DNA of 8,873 nt from an uncultured Bacilli bacterium (GCA_944359595.1 CALVSV010000155.1:1-8873); one strand, 5' to 3'; positions 1-7,191 are shown, counted from the first letter of the stretch. Notes: generated by a model not told the origin, from the letters alone. Translations and numbers: made by a program.

Positions 1-47
1 CTACTAATTAATTTGTTTAAATATATATTTCTTTCTATTTTTTTCAT
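1..47 (-). CDS. 5' end of a probable DUF4143-type AAA ATPase (partial)
   Basis: Only the first 15 codons are inside the window. They read MKKIERNIYLNKLIS and then run off the left edge. The ATG at 47-45 follows a GGAGG site (57-53) with five bases between them, and a good promoter lies upstream at 98-126. This opening resembles the N-terminus of the widespread prokaryotic ATPases with an AAA domain followed by DUF4143, which often begin with a charged stretch and YLNKLI just before the Walker A region. The family call rests on this short opening alone; Walker A is not in the window. That a real gene starts here is much surer than its identity. Confidence 0.5.
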   Translation of the reverse strand, partial: MKKIERNIYLNKLIS

Positions 48-97
48 TGTAACCTCCATAAATTGTTTTGCCATGTAAGGCATTTTTCTATAATAAG

Positions 98-126
98 ATT
101 ATAATATAGATAAAAAAATAAATCAA
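98..126 (-). promoter_or_regulatory. Sigma-A-type promoter of the left-edge gene
   Basis: On the minus strand the -35 box is TTGATT (126-121) and the -10 box is TATAAT (103-98), with a 17-base spacer. Transcription would start near 91, giving a leader of about 44 bases before the ATG at 47. That leader holds a small TGCC/GGCA hairpin (about 70-83). Confidence 0.65.
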
Positions 127-129
127 GAA

Positions 130-173
130 CTTATTGAAGATTTTTGGCATAAATGGCGTTTTTCTTCAATAAG
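130..173. repeat. 11-bp perfect inverted repeat just upstream of the left-edge promoter
   Basis: CTTATTGAAGA (130-140) is exactly complementary to TCTTCAATAAG (163-173), with 22 bases between. It lies between the end of the spoIVB-like gene and the -35 box at 121-126. It could be an operator for the left-edge gene or a second stem behind the spoIVB-like terminator. It has no run of T on either side, so it is a poor terminator by itself. Confidence 0.5.
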
Positions 174-182
174 ACATGTTGC

Positions 183-221
183 AAAAAATTAAAGAAACAG
201 AAATTAATTTTCTGCTTCTTT
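183..221 (-). terminator. Rho-independent terminator of the spoIVB-like gene
   Basis: On the minus strand a 13-bp stem (221-209 with 203-191, including one G-U pair) closes a five-base loop (208-204) and is followed by AATTTTTT (190-183). The loop contains the stop codon and the 5' arm is made of the last codons of the gene, so the terminator partly lies in the coding sequence. Confidence 0.75.
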
Positions 222-1202
222 TAGCATTGTAGTAATAAATATTCCATATCCCATTTTAGTATTATCTACAACTACATGTGTAACCGCACCAATTATTTTA
301 TCATCTTGTATTATTGGAGATCCACTCATACCTTGTACAATACCACCAGTTTTATCTAATAACTCTTGATCAGTAATTTCAAATAATATATTTTTAGTAT
401 CACTTTCATCTAAATTAATTTTTAAAATGTTTATTTCATAATCTTTTACTTCATTACCATTTAAAACAGTCCTCATTGTTGCTTTACCTTCTTTTACCTC
501 GTTATTTGAAGCAACTTCAATTTTTTCCTTGTTTGGTATTTGGGCACTATATTTACCAAAAATACCAGATTCAGTATTTTCTTCTATAGTACCAAAAGTG
601 GTTTCGGGATAATATTTTGCTTCTTTTTCACCAGGATTACCACGCTCACTTTTATTTATACCAGTTACATCTGATTTATATATCTTACCATCTTTTATAT
701 CTAATCTTTGATTAGTATTAGATTCTATTATTTCATGACCTAATGCACCATAAATATTTGTTTTAGGATCAATATATGTTAGTGTACCAATTCCATTAAC
801 ACTATCTTTTACATATAATCCTGTTCTATATACGCCATCATTTTGTTTTACTAATTTAAGTGTAGTATCATTTTTTTTATCATCTCTTAAATACGTAATT
901 TTGATACTTTCTTTATTATTTGAATTATCTATTTCTTCTACCATATCAGATATGTTTTTAACATCAACTCCATTTATTTTTGTAATTATATCTCCAACTT
1001 TTAGTGATGCATCCTTCCCAGGATAACCATCATTAACTTTATACATACCTACAACAATTATCCCTTTTGCATTCACTAAAATACCTACGTTTTCTCCACC
1101 AGGAATAACATAGTCTGAATAAGCAAATACAAAATTGGGTATACTAAATAACACAGATATAAATATTACCAACAATTTCTTTTTTAAATTTTTAAAAAAC
1201 AT
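204..1202 (-). CDS. spoIVB: SpoIVB-family (S55) serine peptidase with PDZ domain
   Basis: This 332-residue protein matches the SpoIVB layout. It has an N-terminal hydrophobic anchor or signal (residues 10-27), a VIPGG motif (32-36), a PDZ domain (about 40-118), and an S55 peptidase domain with His in ALGHEI (H156) and the nucleophile Ser in QGMSGSPI (S293), followed by GAVTHV and GYGIFI. In Bacillus subtilis SpoIVB is made in the forespore, is secreted into the intermembrane space, and triggers SpoIVFB-dependent processing of pro-sigma-K. It is shorter than the B. subtilis protein (about 425 residues), but anchor, PDZ domain, His and Ser are all present. The ATG at 1202 has GGAG six bases upstream. 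It sits alone here, without the recN or spo0A neighbours known from Bacillus. The family is certain from the motifs; a sporulation role is inferred. Confidence 0.88.
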   Translation of the reverse strand: MFFKNLKKKLLVIFISVLFSIPNFVFAYSDYVIPGGENVGILVNAKGIIVVGMYKVNDGYPGKDASLKVGDIITKINGVDVKNISDMVEEIDNSNNKESIKITYLRDDKKNDTTLKLVKQNDGVYRTGLYVKDSVNGIGTLTYIDPKTNIYGALGHEIIESNTNQRLDIKDGKIYKSDVTGINKSERGNPGEKEAKYYPETTFGTIEENTESGIFGKYSAQIPNKEKIEVASNNEVKEGKATMRTVLNGNEVKDYEINILKINLDESDTKNILFEITDQELLDKTGGIVQGMSGSPIIQDDKIIGAVTHVVVDNTKMGYGIFITTMLKEAEN

Positions 1203-1242
1203 AACATACTCCTTCTTTTATATATTTATTTGTGGACATTAT

Positions 1243-1271
1243 TATTATGCGATATTTAAAAGTTTTTAACC
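1243..1271 (-). promoter_or_regulatory. Possible forespore (sigma-G/F-like) promoter of the spoIVB-like gene
   Basis: On the minus strand CATAATA (1249-1243) fits the sigma-G -10 consensus CATNMTA. Seventeen bases upstream is GGTTA (1271-1267), a weak match to the -35 box. The start would be near 1236, about 33 bases before the gene. In B. subtilis spoIVB is transcribed by sigma-G, with weaker sigma-F input, so the fit is meaningful, but a 7-base match in AT-rich DNA can arise by chance. Confidence 0.3.
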
Positions 1272-1313
1272 GTTGTAAATATTTCCAAAATATTAAAAAA
1301 AATTTTTTTAATA

Positions 1314-1342
1314 TTGAACAAAAAAATATAAAATGATAGAAT
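1314..1342 (+). promoter_or_regulatory. Promoter (extended -10) of the first surface-protein gene
   Basis: TTGAAC (1314-1319), a 17-base spacer, then TAGAAT (1337-1342) preceded by TGA, which makes an extended -10. The start is expected near G1349. The stretch from the -35 box to the predicted start closely resembles that at 8703-8738, which lies before the second leader RNA. Confidence 0.6.
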
Positions 1343-1360
1343 AAAGATGTAGAGAGAAAT

Positions 1361-1446
1361 ATAAAACAAGCCTTCCTAAACACGAATGTATGTTCGTGGG
1401 GGGTGCGTTAATGCTTAAGCGCAAAAAACACCTTTACTTGTTTTAT
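1361..1446 (+). ncRNA. Structured 5' leader RNA, copy 1 (unrecognised class)
   Basis: The transcript between the promoter at 1314 and the ATG at 1469 can fold into a three-helix junction. P1 is ATAAAACAAG (1361-1370) with CTTGTTTTAT (1437-1446). P2 is CACGAA (1381-1386) with TTCGTG (1393-1398). P3 is GGTG (1402-1405) with CACC (1429-1432), with an inner TGCG/CGCA pairing, and its loop holds TTAATGCTTAA. The copy at 8761 keeps all three helices while the bases differ by paired changes. The 3' end lies 11 bases before the AGAGGAG ribosome site. I recognise none of the standard riboswitch signatures. A cis-regulatory role is inferred from position. Confidence 0.65.
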
Positions 1447-1468
1447 AATTAGTAGAGGAGTTGTAAGA

Positions 1469-2866
1469 ATGGAAGAAAACAAAAAGAAGAAAATATGTAT
1501 AATAATAACATCAGTACTACTAGTAATGTTACCTATAATAAGCGCTAGTTACGCGCACTTTTTAAGTAGAGGAGAAAGTAGTGAAAAGGTAGTACAAGTA
1601 GGAACACTTAGAATAGTATATTCTGATAATGTTAATGAAACAGTAGAAATAGATGACATAGTCCCAATATACGATGCTGAGATAAAAACGAAAGCAAATA
1701 AATTTGTGTTCAATATTGATAATACTGGAACATCACTAGCTTATGTAGATATAAAACTAACAGATATAGTGATGGATCCAGAATTATCAAACTTAGAGTT
1801 TAAATGGGCTCTATATTCTGGTGAAGAAAAAATAAGTAATGGTAACTTTAGAAATGTTATAAATAACGAAATATTATTAACAAAAAATATAGAGTTACCA
1901 CAATTGGATAACAAAGATTATGAGTTATATATTTGGATTAGTGAAAATGATTTAGATCAAAGTGTATTAATGAATAAAAGTTTTAAATGTAAAATAACAG
2001 TGGAAGGAAATCGAGAAAGAGGAGCAGAATTACTTTCTACTGTAATAAAAAATAACAATAATCCAATAATTGTGGAAGAGCCAGACTTTAACATTACCGC
2101 AACAACTGATGAAGGATTAATAAAGGGTATTGATGATGATGGTGATACATATTATTTTAGAGGAGCGGTAGAAGATAATTATGTAAAAATCGGAGATATG
2201 GAATTATTATGGAGGATAGTTCGCGTAAATGGCGATGGCACAATCCGTTTAATAGCTGATGAGGTAGTAGGAGAAAGTTCATTTAATATAAATAGAGATA
2301 ATGAAAAGTATGTTGGTTATACATATGATAATAGTAAACCTAATGTAGGAGATGGAACACCATCAACAATAAAAACATATTTAGAAAATTGGTATACAAT
2401 AAATTTAGGTGAATATGATAATTTAATAGCTAGTACTAGGTATTGCAATGATACATCTGTTTTCAGTGTATCGGATAATATTATATATTATGGAATGGAA
2501 GGAAGACTTAATATAAATAAAACACCACAATTTATATGTCCAAACACTACAAATTCATATGGGGGAGAATATGATCTAAAAATAGGATTATTATCCGCAG
2601 ATGAAGCGGTTTTTGCAGGGGGTAAAAGAGGTTATCATAATGAAAATTAATATAAGAAAAAAACAGATTATTATTGGCTAGGGTCACCTTATTCTTTTAG
2701 TGGTGATTATGCTCGTGAAGTTGTTGTAGATAATTATGGTACTTTAGGATATAGCTATGTATATTATGCAGATTATGATGTTATACCTATTATTAACTTA
2801 AGATCAGATATATTATATTCTTTAGGTAATGGTACTATTGACAATCCGTATGTTGTAACTAATTAA
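1469..2866 (+). pseudogene. TasA/camelysin-like surface protein, interrupted by an in-frame TAA
   Basis: The frame opens at ATG 1469 (GGAG eight bases upstream) and reads 393 residues to TAA at 2648-2650. The same frame then continues for 71 more codons to TAA at 2864, and these match the C-terminus of the intact paralogue at 5661-7172: YYWLGSP against YFWVSSP, YGTLGYSY against RGTLTYTY, IPIINL against LPVINL, NPYVV against NPYVI. The TAA falls where the paralogue has Tyr, so a TAT or TAC to TAA change is the simplest cause. Residues 9-25 are hydrophobic and followed by SASYAHF, the ending typical of SipW-cognate signal peptides as in TasA and CalY. A beta-rich TasA-like domain follows (about 45-180), then a linker, then a domain with DDDGDTYYFRG, LWRIVRVNGDGTIRLI and two conserved Cys (RYCNDTS, FICPNT). 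The gene is either broken or makes a product lacking the last 71 residues. Four other genes here end in TAA, so TAA is not reassigned. Confidence 0.8.
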
Positions 2867-2898
2867 TAAAAGCATTGGCGTTAGTCAATGCTTTTATT
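2865..2898. terminator. Bidirectional terminator between surface pseudogene and ATPase
   Basis: A perfect 13-bp stem (2865-2877 with 2886-2898) closes an eight-base loop. The plus-strand 3' arm ends in TTTTATTTAT, and the minus-strand arm ends in a matching T-rich stretch. The stem includes the final base pairs of both stop codons (2864-2866 plus, 2894-2896 minus). Confidence 0.85.
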
Positions 2899-5494
2899 TA
2901 TCTTCAAATAATTTAACAGTTAATGGTTTTAATAACTCTATTATTACATATGATATTATATTTACTAATATAACAAATATAAATTGTGATATTGTAATAG
3001 TTGTTAAACCAAATATTTTACCAATAGGTGTAAAAAATACTAATAGTTGAACAAGTAATAATATAAATATACCTATATTCATATATTTATTACTAAATAT
3101 ACCCCTTTTATAGATTAGTTCTTTTAATGATCGACAATTGTATGCAAATACAAATTCATTAATTATTATACTTAATAAAGCTAGGGTTTGTGCAAGAGGT
3201 TCTCCCATATCTATAAAACAATAATAAATAAATAAGCTTATTGCTGTTTCAAGTATTACAGACATTATTAAGAAAGCACTGAAAAATTTTGTAAATATTC
3301 GTTTATTTAATCCGTTTGGCTTTCTATTCATAACATCCTTAGATGCGCCTTCAAACGCTAATGTAATAGATGGTACTGTATCTGCAACTAAATCTATATA
3401 CAATACATGTATTGCTGAAATTATAGTATTACCAGTTAACATACCAAATATAATGATACATATTTCAGTAAAGTTACTAGAAAGATTATATAATATATTT
3501 GTTATTACATTATCATATATTCTTCTACCTTCTGATACAGCAGTAGTAATAGTGTTAAAACTATCATCTAATAAAAGTATGTCAGACACATCTTTTGTTA
3601 CATCTGTGCCACTTTTTCCCATACCTATACCAACATTAGCGAGCTTTATAGCTGGAGCATCGTTAACCCCATCACCAGTCATAGCTACAACTTTACCTTG
3701 CTTTTGAAGTGCTTTTACAATTTGGAGTTTATTTTCAGGGCTTACTCTAGCAAAAACAGAATATTTATTAATATATTTAATTAATTCTTTTTCAGTTAAA
3801 CCATTTAATTCTGTTGCATTTATACATTCATCATCTGATGAACATATTCCTACTTCTTTAGCTATAGCGCAAGCTGTAGGTAAGTTATCACCTGTTAACA
3901 TTATTGGTCTTATATTAGCACTTAAACAAGACTTTATAGATTCTTTAATATTTTTTCTTACTGGATCTTTTAAACCAGATAATCCAACTAATATCAAGTC
4001 TTTTTCTTCATCAATATAATCTTTTTCATTTTTTATATTTTTAGTTATTGGTTTATATGCAAAAGCTAAAACTTTTAATGCATTATTAGACATTTCATTT
4101 TCAATATTTTTAAAACTATCAATATGTTTTTTTGTTATATTAATTATTTTATCATCTATTAATATTTTTTTACATCTAGAAATAACAGATTCAAAGCTTC
4201 CTTTTGAATATATTATTTTTTCTTCATTAACATTATAAACAACACTCATCATCTTTCTATTTGAATCAAAGGGTAGTTCAATAATTTTTTTACCTTTACT
4301 TACCTTTATTTTATTATCTTTTAAATATTCTTTTAGTGCTACATCAACTGCATCACCAATATATTTATTATCATCATCTAATGAAGCTGTATTACAAAAA
4401 TTAATTATATCAATAAACTTTTTATTATCAATTGAATTTATTTCACCATTATAATCATATAATTTATCTACTTTCATTTTATTTTCTGTAAGAGTACCCG
4501 TTTTATCAGTACAAATCACTTCTGTTGCTCCTAATGTTTCTATTGCGGCTAAATTTCTTACAATTGATTTTTTCTTAGCCATTTGACTTACACCAATAGA
4601 TAATGTAGCAGTAATAGCTATAGGTAAACATTCTGGTACGCTTGCAACTATCATTGAAATACATAACATTATCAAATTTAAAGTTGTATAATTATTTATT
4701 ATTCCATAAATAAGAACCAAAGCAATTAATATACATGCAACTATTGTAATAAATCTACTAACTTTTTTTACTTTCATTTGTAGTGGCGTAATAGGTTCTT
4801 CTTTAGTATCCATTACTGATGCTATTTTACCAAGTTCTGTATCCATTCCTGTTGCGACGACAATAGCTTCAATCTTACCAGAAACTAATATTGTTCCAGA
4901 ATACACCATATTATATCTTTCAGCAATGGTTACATCTTTATCAATAACATCTTTAGTTTTATCTACATTAAGACTTTCACCTGTTAGAATAGATTCATCG
5001 ACTTTACCAAAATAGCTTTCTACAACTCTTGCATCCGCAGGAATTTTGTCACCAGATTCTAAAATGATATAATCACCAACTACTAAGTTTTTTGAATCAA
5101 TATCTTTAAACTTACCATTTCTTTTAACAGTAACATAGCTAGCTTTATATTTTTTTAATTTCCCTATAGCATCTTCTGCTTTAGATTCTTGTAAAAATCC
5201 CATTATACAATTAACAATTGTAGTACCTAATATTACAATTGGTTCTAAGTAATCACTATTACTTACTATCGAATATATTAAAGATAATATTCCAACAATT
5301 AATAATAATATAATCATTATATTTTTAAATTGATCTAAAAATATTTGAAATTTAGTTTTTTTATTTTTTTCAATTAATACATTTTTACCCTTTGTATGTA
5401 ATAAATGTTTTACTTCTTTTGTACTTAAGCCACCCTTACTTAAATTTAATTCTTTAATAATTTCATTAATATCTTTTTTATATGCATCCTTCAT
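2894..5494 (-). CDS. P2-type cation-transporting ATPase (calcium-pump-like)
   Basis: This complete 866-residue P-type ATPase pumps cations across the membrane using ATP. Visible parts in order: N-terminal cation-ATPase domain (about 5-75), M1-M2 (about 57-105), actuator loop with TGES (171-174), M3-M4 (about 247-300) with the ion-site motif PECLP (287-291), phosphorylation site CTDKTGTLT (Asp330), KGS nucleotide-site motif (431-433), hinge TGDGVND (606-612), and six C-terminal membrane segments. The family motif in M4 is usually PEGLP; here Cys289 replaces Gly. M5 has SSNFTE (N674, E677). M6 reads YIDLVADTVPS (D701, D705), closer to the Asp pair of Na,K-ATPase than to the NLVTD of SERCA-type pumps. 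M8 has Glu780 where SERCA has its M8 Glu. The ATG at 5494 follows AAGGTG by five bases. Ca2+ is the default guess; the M6 residues make the ion uncertain. Confidence 0.9.
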   Translation of the reverse strand: MKDAYKKDINEIIKELNLSKGGLSTKEVKHLLHTKGKNVLIEKNKKTKFQIFLDQFKNIMIILLLIVGILSLIYSIVSNSDYLEPIVILGTTIVNCIMGFLQESKAEDAIGKLKKYKASYVTVKRNGKFKDIDSKNLVVGDYIILESGDKIPADARVVESYFGKVDESILTGESLNVDKTKDVIDKDVTIAERYNMVYSGTILVSGKIEAIVVATGMDTELGKIASVMDTKEEPITPLQMKVKKVSRFITIVACILIALVLIYGIINNYTTLNLIMLCISMIVASVPECLPIAITATLSIGVSQMAKKKSIVRNLAAIETLGATEVICTDKTGTLTENKMKVDKLYDYNGEINSIDNKKFIDIINFCNTASLDDDNKYIGDAVDVALKEYLKDNKIKVSKGKKIIELPFDSNRKMMSVVYNVNEEKIIYSKGSFESVISRCKKILIDDKIINITKKHIDSFKNIENEMSNNALKVLAFAYKPITKNIKNEKDYIDEEKDLILVGLSGLKDPVRKNIKESIKSCLSANIRPIMLTGDNLPTACAIAKEVGICSSDDECINATELNGLTEKELIKYINKYSVFARVSPENKLQIVKALQKQGKVVAMTGDGVNDAPAIKLANVGIGMGKSGTDVTKDVSDILLLDDSFNTITTAVSEGRRIYDNVITNILYNLSSNFTEICIIIFGMLTGNTIISAIHVLYIDLVADTVPSITLAFEGASKDVMNRKPNGLNKRIFTKFFSAFLIMSVILETAISLFIYYCFIDMGEPLAQTLALLSIIINEFVFAYNCRSLKELIYKRGIFSNKYMNIGIFILLLVQLLVFFTPIGKIFGLTTITISQFIFVILVNIISYVIIELLKPLTVKLFEDK

Positions 5495-5573
5495 TTAATC
5501 ACCTTATCCTCATAAAGTATTATAACATTTAATATTAGTTTTCACATTATAATTTGTAAATATTTTAAAAAAT

Positions 5574-5601
5574 ATTATAAATGTATTACAAAAGAACACA
5601 A
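5574..5601 (-). promoter_or_regulatory. Candidate promoter of the P-type ATPase
   Basis: On the minus strand TTGTGT (5601-5596), 16 bases, then TATAAT (5579-5574) gives a start near 5567 and a leader of about 70 bases. Other TATAAT boxes nearer the gene (5551-5546, for example) lack a good -35. The site overlaps the -35 of the divergent promoter at 5586. Confidence 0.35.
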
Positions 5602-5615
5602 TTTTATGATATTAT
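5586..5615 (+). promoter_or_regulatory. Candidate extended -10 promoter of the intact surface-protein gene
   Basis: TTACAA (5586-5591), 18 bases, then TATTAT (5610-5615) preceded by TGA. The same TGATA arrangement is seen at the two leader-RNA promoters. The start is near 5622, leaving a leader of about 39 bases with no structured RNA. An inverted repeat TTTGTAA (5553-5559) / TTACAAA (5586-5592) spans this intergenic region and could be an operator. Confidence 0.4.
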
Positions 5616-5660
5616 TATATATGGTAATATAACTATTTTTACGTTATGGAGGAGTTTTTT

Positions 5661-7172
5661 ATGGCTAAAAGAAAAAATAAAAAAAAAAATAGTATTAAAG
5701 GTAAACAAAAAATTAATAATAGTAAATATATAATAATACATATATTATCAATAATAGTTTTATTATTATGTTCTACTTTAGCTTATTTTATTGCTATAGA
5801 TGAAAGTAAAAATATTAGTATTACAACAGAATTATCAAAATTAGTTTACAGCGATAACAATGATACTATAACTGTAGGTAATTTAATTCCAATAAAAGAT
5901 GAAGAAATGGAAGAAAAAGCAAGCAAAGTCTCTTTTAGTATGGAAAATACAGGAACCAGTACATTATATAGTGATATAAGTATAACTAATATTAGAATAG
6001 ATGAAGAGTTAGTAAATTTAGATTTTAAATGGGCACTTTATAATGATAATGGTGAAATAACTCATGGTAATTTTAGAAATATACATAATAATAAAATATT
6101 ATTAACTAAAAATATAAAAATTAAACCAAATCAAAAATTTAATTATATATTATATATGTGGATAAGTGAAAATGGAGATGATCAAAACTATACAATAAGT
6201 AGAAAAATGAATTATAAAATAACTATTACTGGTACTCAAAAAAAGGGTTATGATCTACTATTGGATACTATTAAAAATAATAATAATATATTAAATGATG
6301 AACCAGATTTTAGTAAAGTCGCGGTATCACAAGAATATTATGATACATTAACTGAAGATACAGAAGTAAAAAAAAGTAATGCTACTGTTGAATCAGGATT
6401 ATATACGGGTAAAGATGAAGATGGTGATACATACTATTTTAGAGGAGTAATTACTAATAATTATGTTAAATTTAATAATTCAGAGTATTTATGGAGGATA
6501 GTTAGAGTAAATGGAGACAATACAATTAGATTAATATTAGATAGACAAGATACATATGTTAATACCATGTTTAGTCAATCATATAATGATGCAAAATACG
6601 TAGGATATACATATGATAATAGTGCTCCAAACGCAGGAGATGGAACGCCATCAACGATTAAAACATATTTAGATAATTGGTATGATGAAAATATTAGTTC
6701 ATATGACCATCTAATAGCTAGTACTAGGTATTGTAACGACACATCATTTGGAAAATATTATTCAATAAATTCTAAAACAGCCCTATATTATGGTGCTTAT
6801 AGTAGATTAGTTAACGATAGTCCAAACCCAACATTTATTTGTCCAGAAACGACTAATACTTACGGGGGAGAGTACGATTTAAAAATAGGTTTATTATCAG
6901 CTGATGAAGCAGTATTTGCTGGAGCAAAATATGATACACCTAATTTATATTACTATTTAAACCATTATAAATATTTTTGGGTATCATCTCCATTCGTTTT
7001 TGATGATATACGTACACATACATTTTATGTTAATAATAGAGGAACACTAACATATACATATAATTATTATGGGAGTGTAGCGGCACTGCCAGTAATAAAT
7101 TTAAAATCAAGTGTGACTATTAAATCTGGTAATGGTTCTTCTTCAAATCCATATGTTATTGCTGAATACTAA
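5661..7172 (+). CDS. TasA/camelysin-like surface protein with C-terminal DUF6273-like domain
   Basis: This 503-residue protein is the intact paralogue of the interrupted gene at 1469. The start is ATG 5661, six bases after GGAGGAG (5648-5654); an in-frame ATG at 5646 overlaps that ribosome site and is unlikely. The N-terminus is very Lys/Asn-rich (2-22), then a membrane segment (about 23-46) with STLAYF, as in SipW-cognate signal peptides. A beta-rich TasA/camelysin-like domain follows (about 60-190; NTGTS and FKWALY are shared with the paralogue), a linker (195-248), then a C-terminal domain (about 250-503) with DEDGDTYYFRG, YLWRIVRVNGDNTIRLI, Cys358 and Cys394 (possible disulfide), FWVSSP and PVINL. 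That domain recalls DUF6273/lectin-like folds; this is from memory of motif shape and not certain. The protein is probably exported and surface-held, or fibre-forming if TasA-like. No SipW or sortase gene is nearby. Confidence 0.75.
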   Translation: MAKRKNKKKNSIKGKQKINNSKYIIIHILSIIVLLLCSTLAYFIAIDESKNISITTELSKLVYSDNNDTITVGNLIPIKDEEMEEKASKVSFSMENTGTSTLYSDISITNIRIDEELVNLDFKWALYNDNGEITHGNFRNIHNNKILLTKNIKIKPNQKFNYILYMWISENGDDQNYTISRKMNYKITITGTQKKGYDLLLDTIKNNNNILNDEPDFSKVAVSQEYYDTLTEDTEVKKSNATVESGLYTGKDEDGDTYYFRGVITNNYVKFNNSEYLWRIVRVNGDNTIRLILDRQDTYVNTMFSQSYNDAKYVGYTYDNSAPNAGDGTPSTIKTYLDNWYDENISSYDHLIASTRYCNDTSFGKYYSINSKTALYYGAYSRLVNDSPNPTFICPETTNTYGGEYDLKIGLLSADEAVFAGAKYDTPNLYYYLNHYKYFWVSSPFVFDDIRTHTFYVNNRGTLTYTYNYYGSVAALPVINLKSSVTIKSGNGSSSNPYVIAEY

Positions 7173-7191
7173 TTAAGTATGGAGCAATAAC
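7155..7191. repeat. 14-bp hairpin spanning the convergent gene overlap
   Basis: GTTATTGCT (7155-7163) pairs with AGCAATAAC (7183-7191), and ATACT (7166-7170) pairs with AGTAT (7176-7180). A two-base internal mismatch separates the two helices and the loop is AATTA. It covers the stop codons of both the surface-protein gene (7170-7172) and mnmLM (7158-7156). No T-run follows on either strand, so it is at best a weak terminator, but it may protect both mRNA 3' ends. Confidence 0.6.

Noticed and set aside
1192..1383. 63-residue minus-strand reading frame opposite leader RNA copy 1
   Set aside because: It overlaps the spoIVB-like start, lies across the promoter and leader, has a composition expected from translated AT-rich DNA, and lacks a convincing ribosome site.
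1361..1446. Leader copies as invertible promoter or site-specific recombination sites
   Set aside because: The promoters lie outside the inverted arms, no recombinase is present, and the paired substitutions fit RNA helices better.
2640..2665. Frameshift at the run of seven A residues
   Set aside because: The frame before and after the run is the same; the interruption is the TAA codon alone.
2651..2866. The stretch after TAA 2648 as a separate small gene
   Set aside because: It has no start codon with a ribosome site, stays in the frame of the upstream gene, and aligns with the paralogue's C-terminus.
2560..2866. Diversity-generating retroelement variable region in the lectin-like C-terminus
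   Set aside because: The conserved block followed by a divergent tail is suggestive, but there is no reverse transcriptase or template repeat, and the differences between paralogues are not limited to adenine positions.
3453..3707. 84-residue plus-strand frame inside the P-type ATPase
   Set aside because: It is antisense to the conserved TGDGVND-to-M5 region; it is open only because of the constraints on the real gene.
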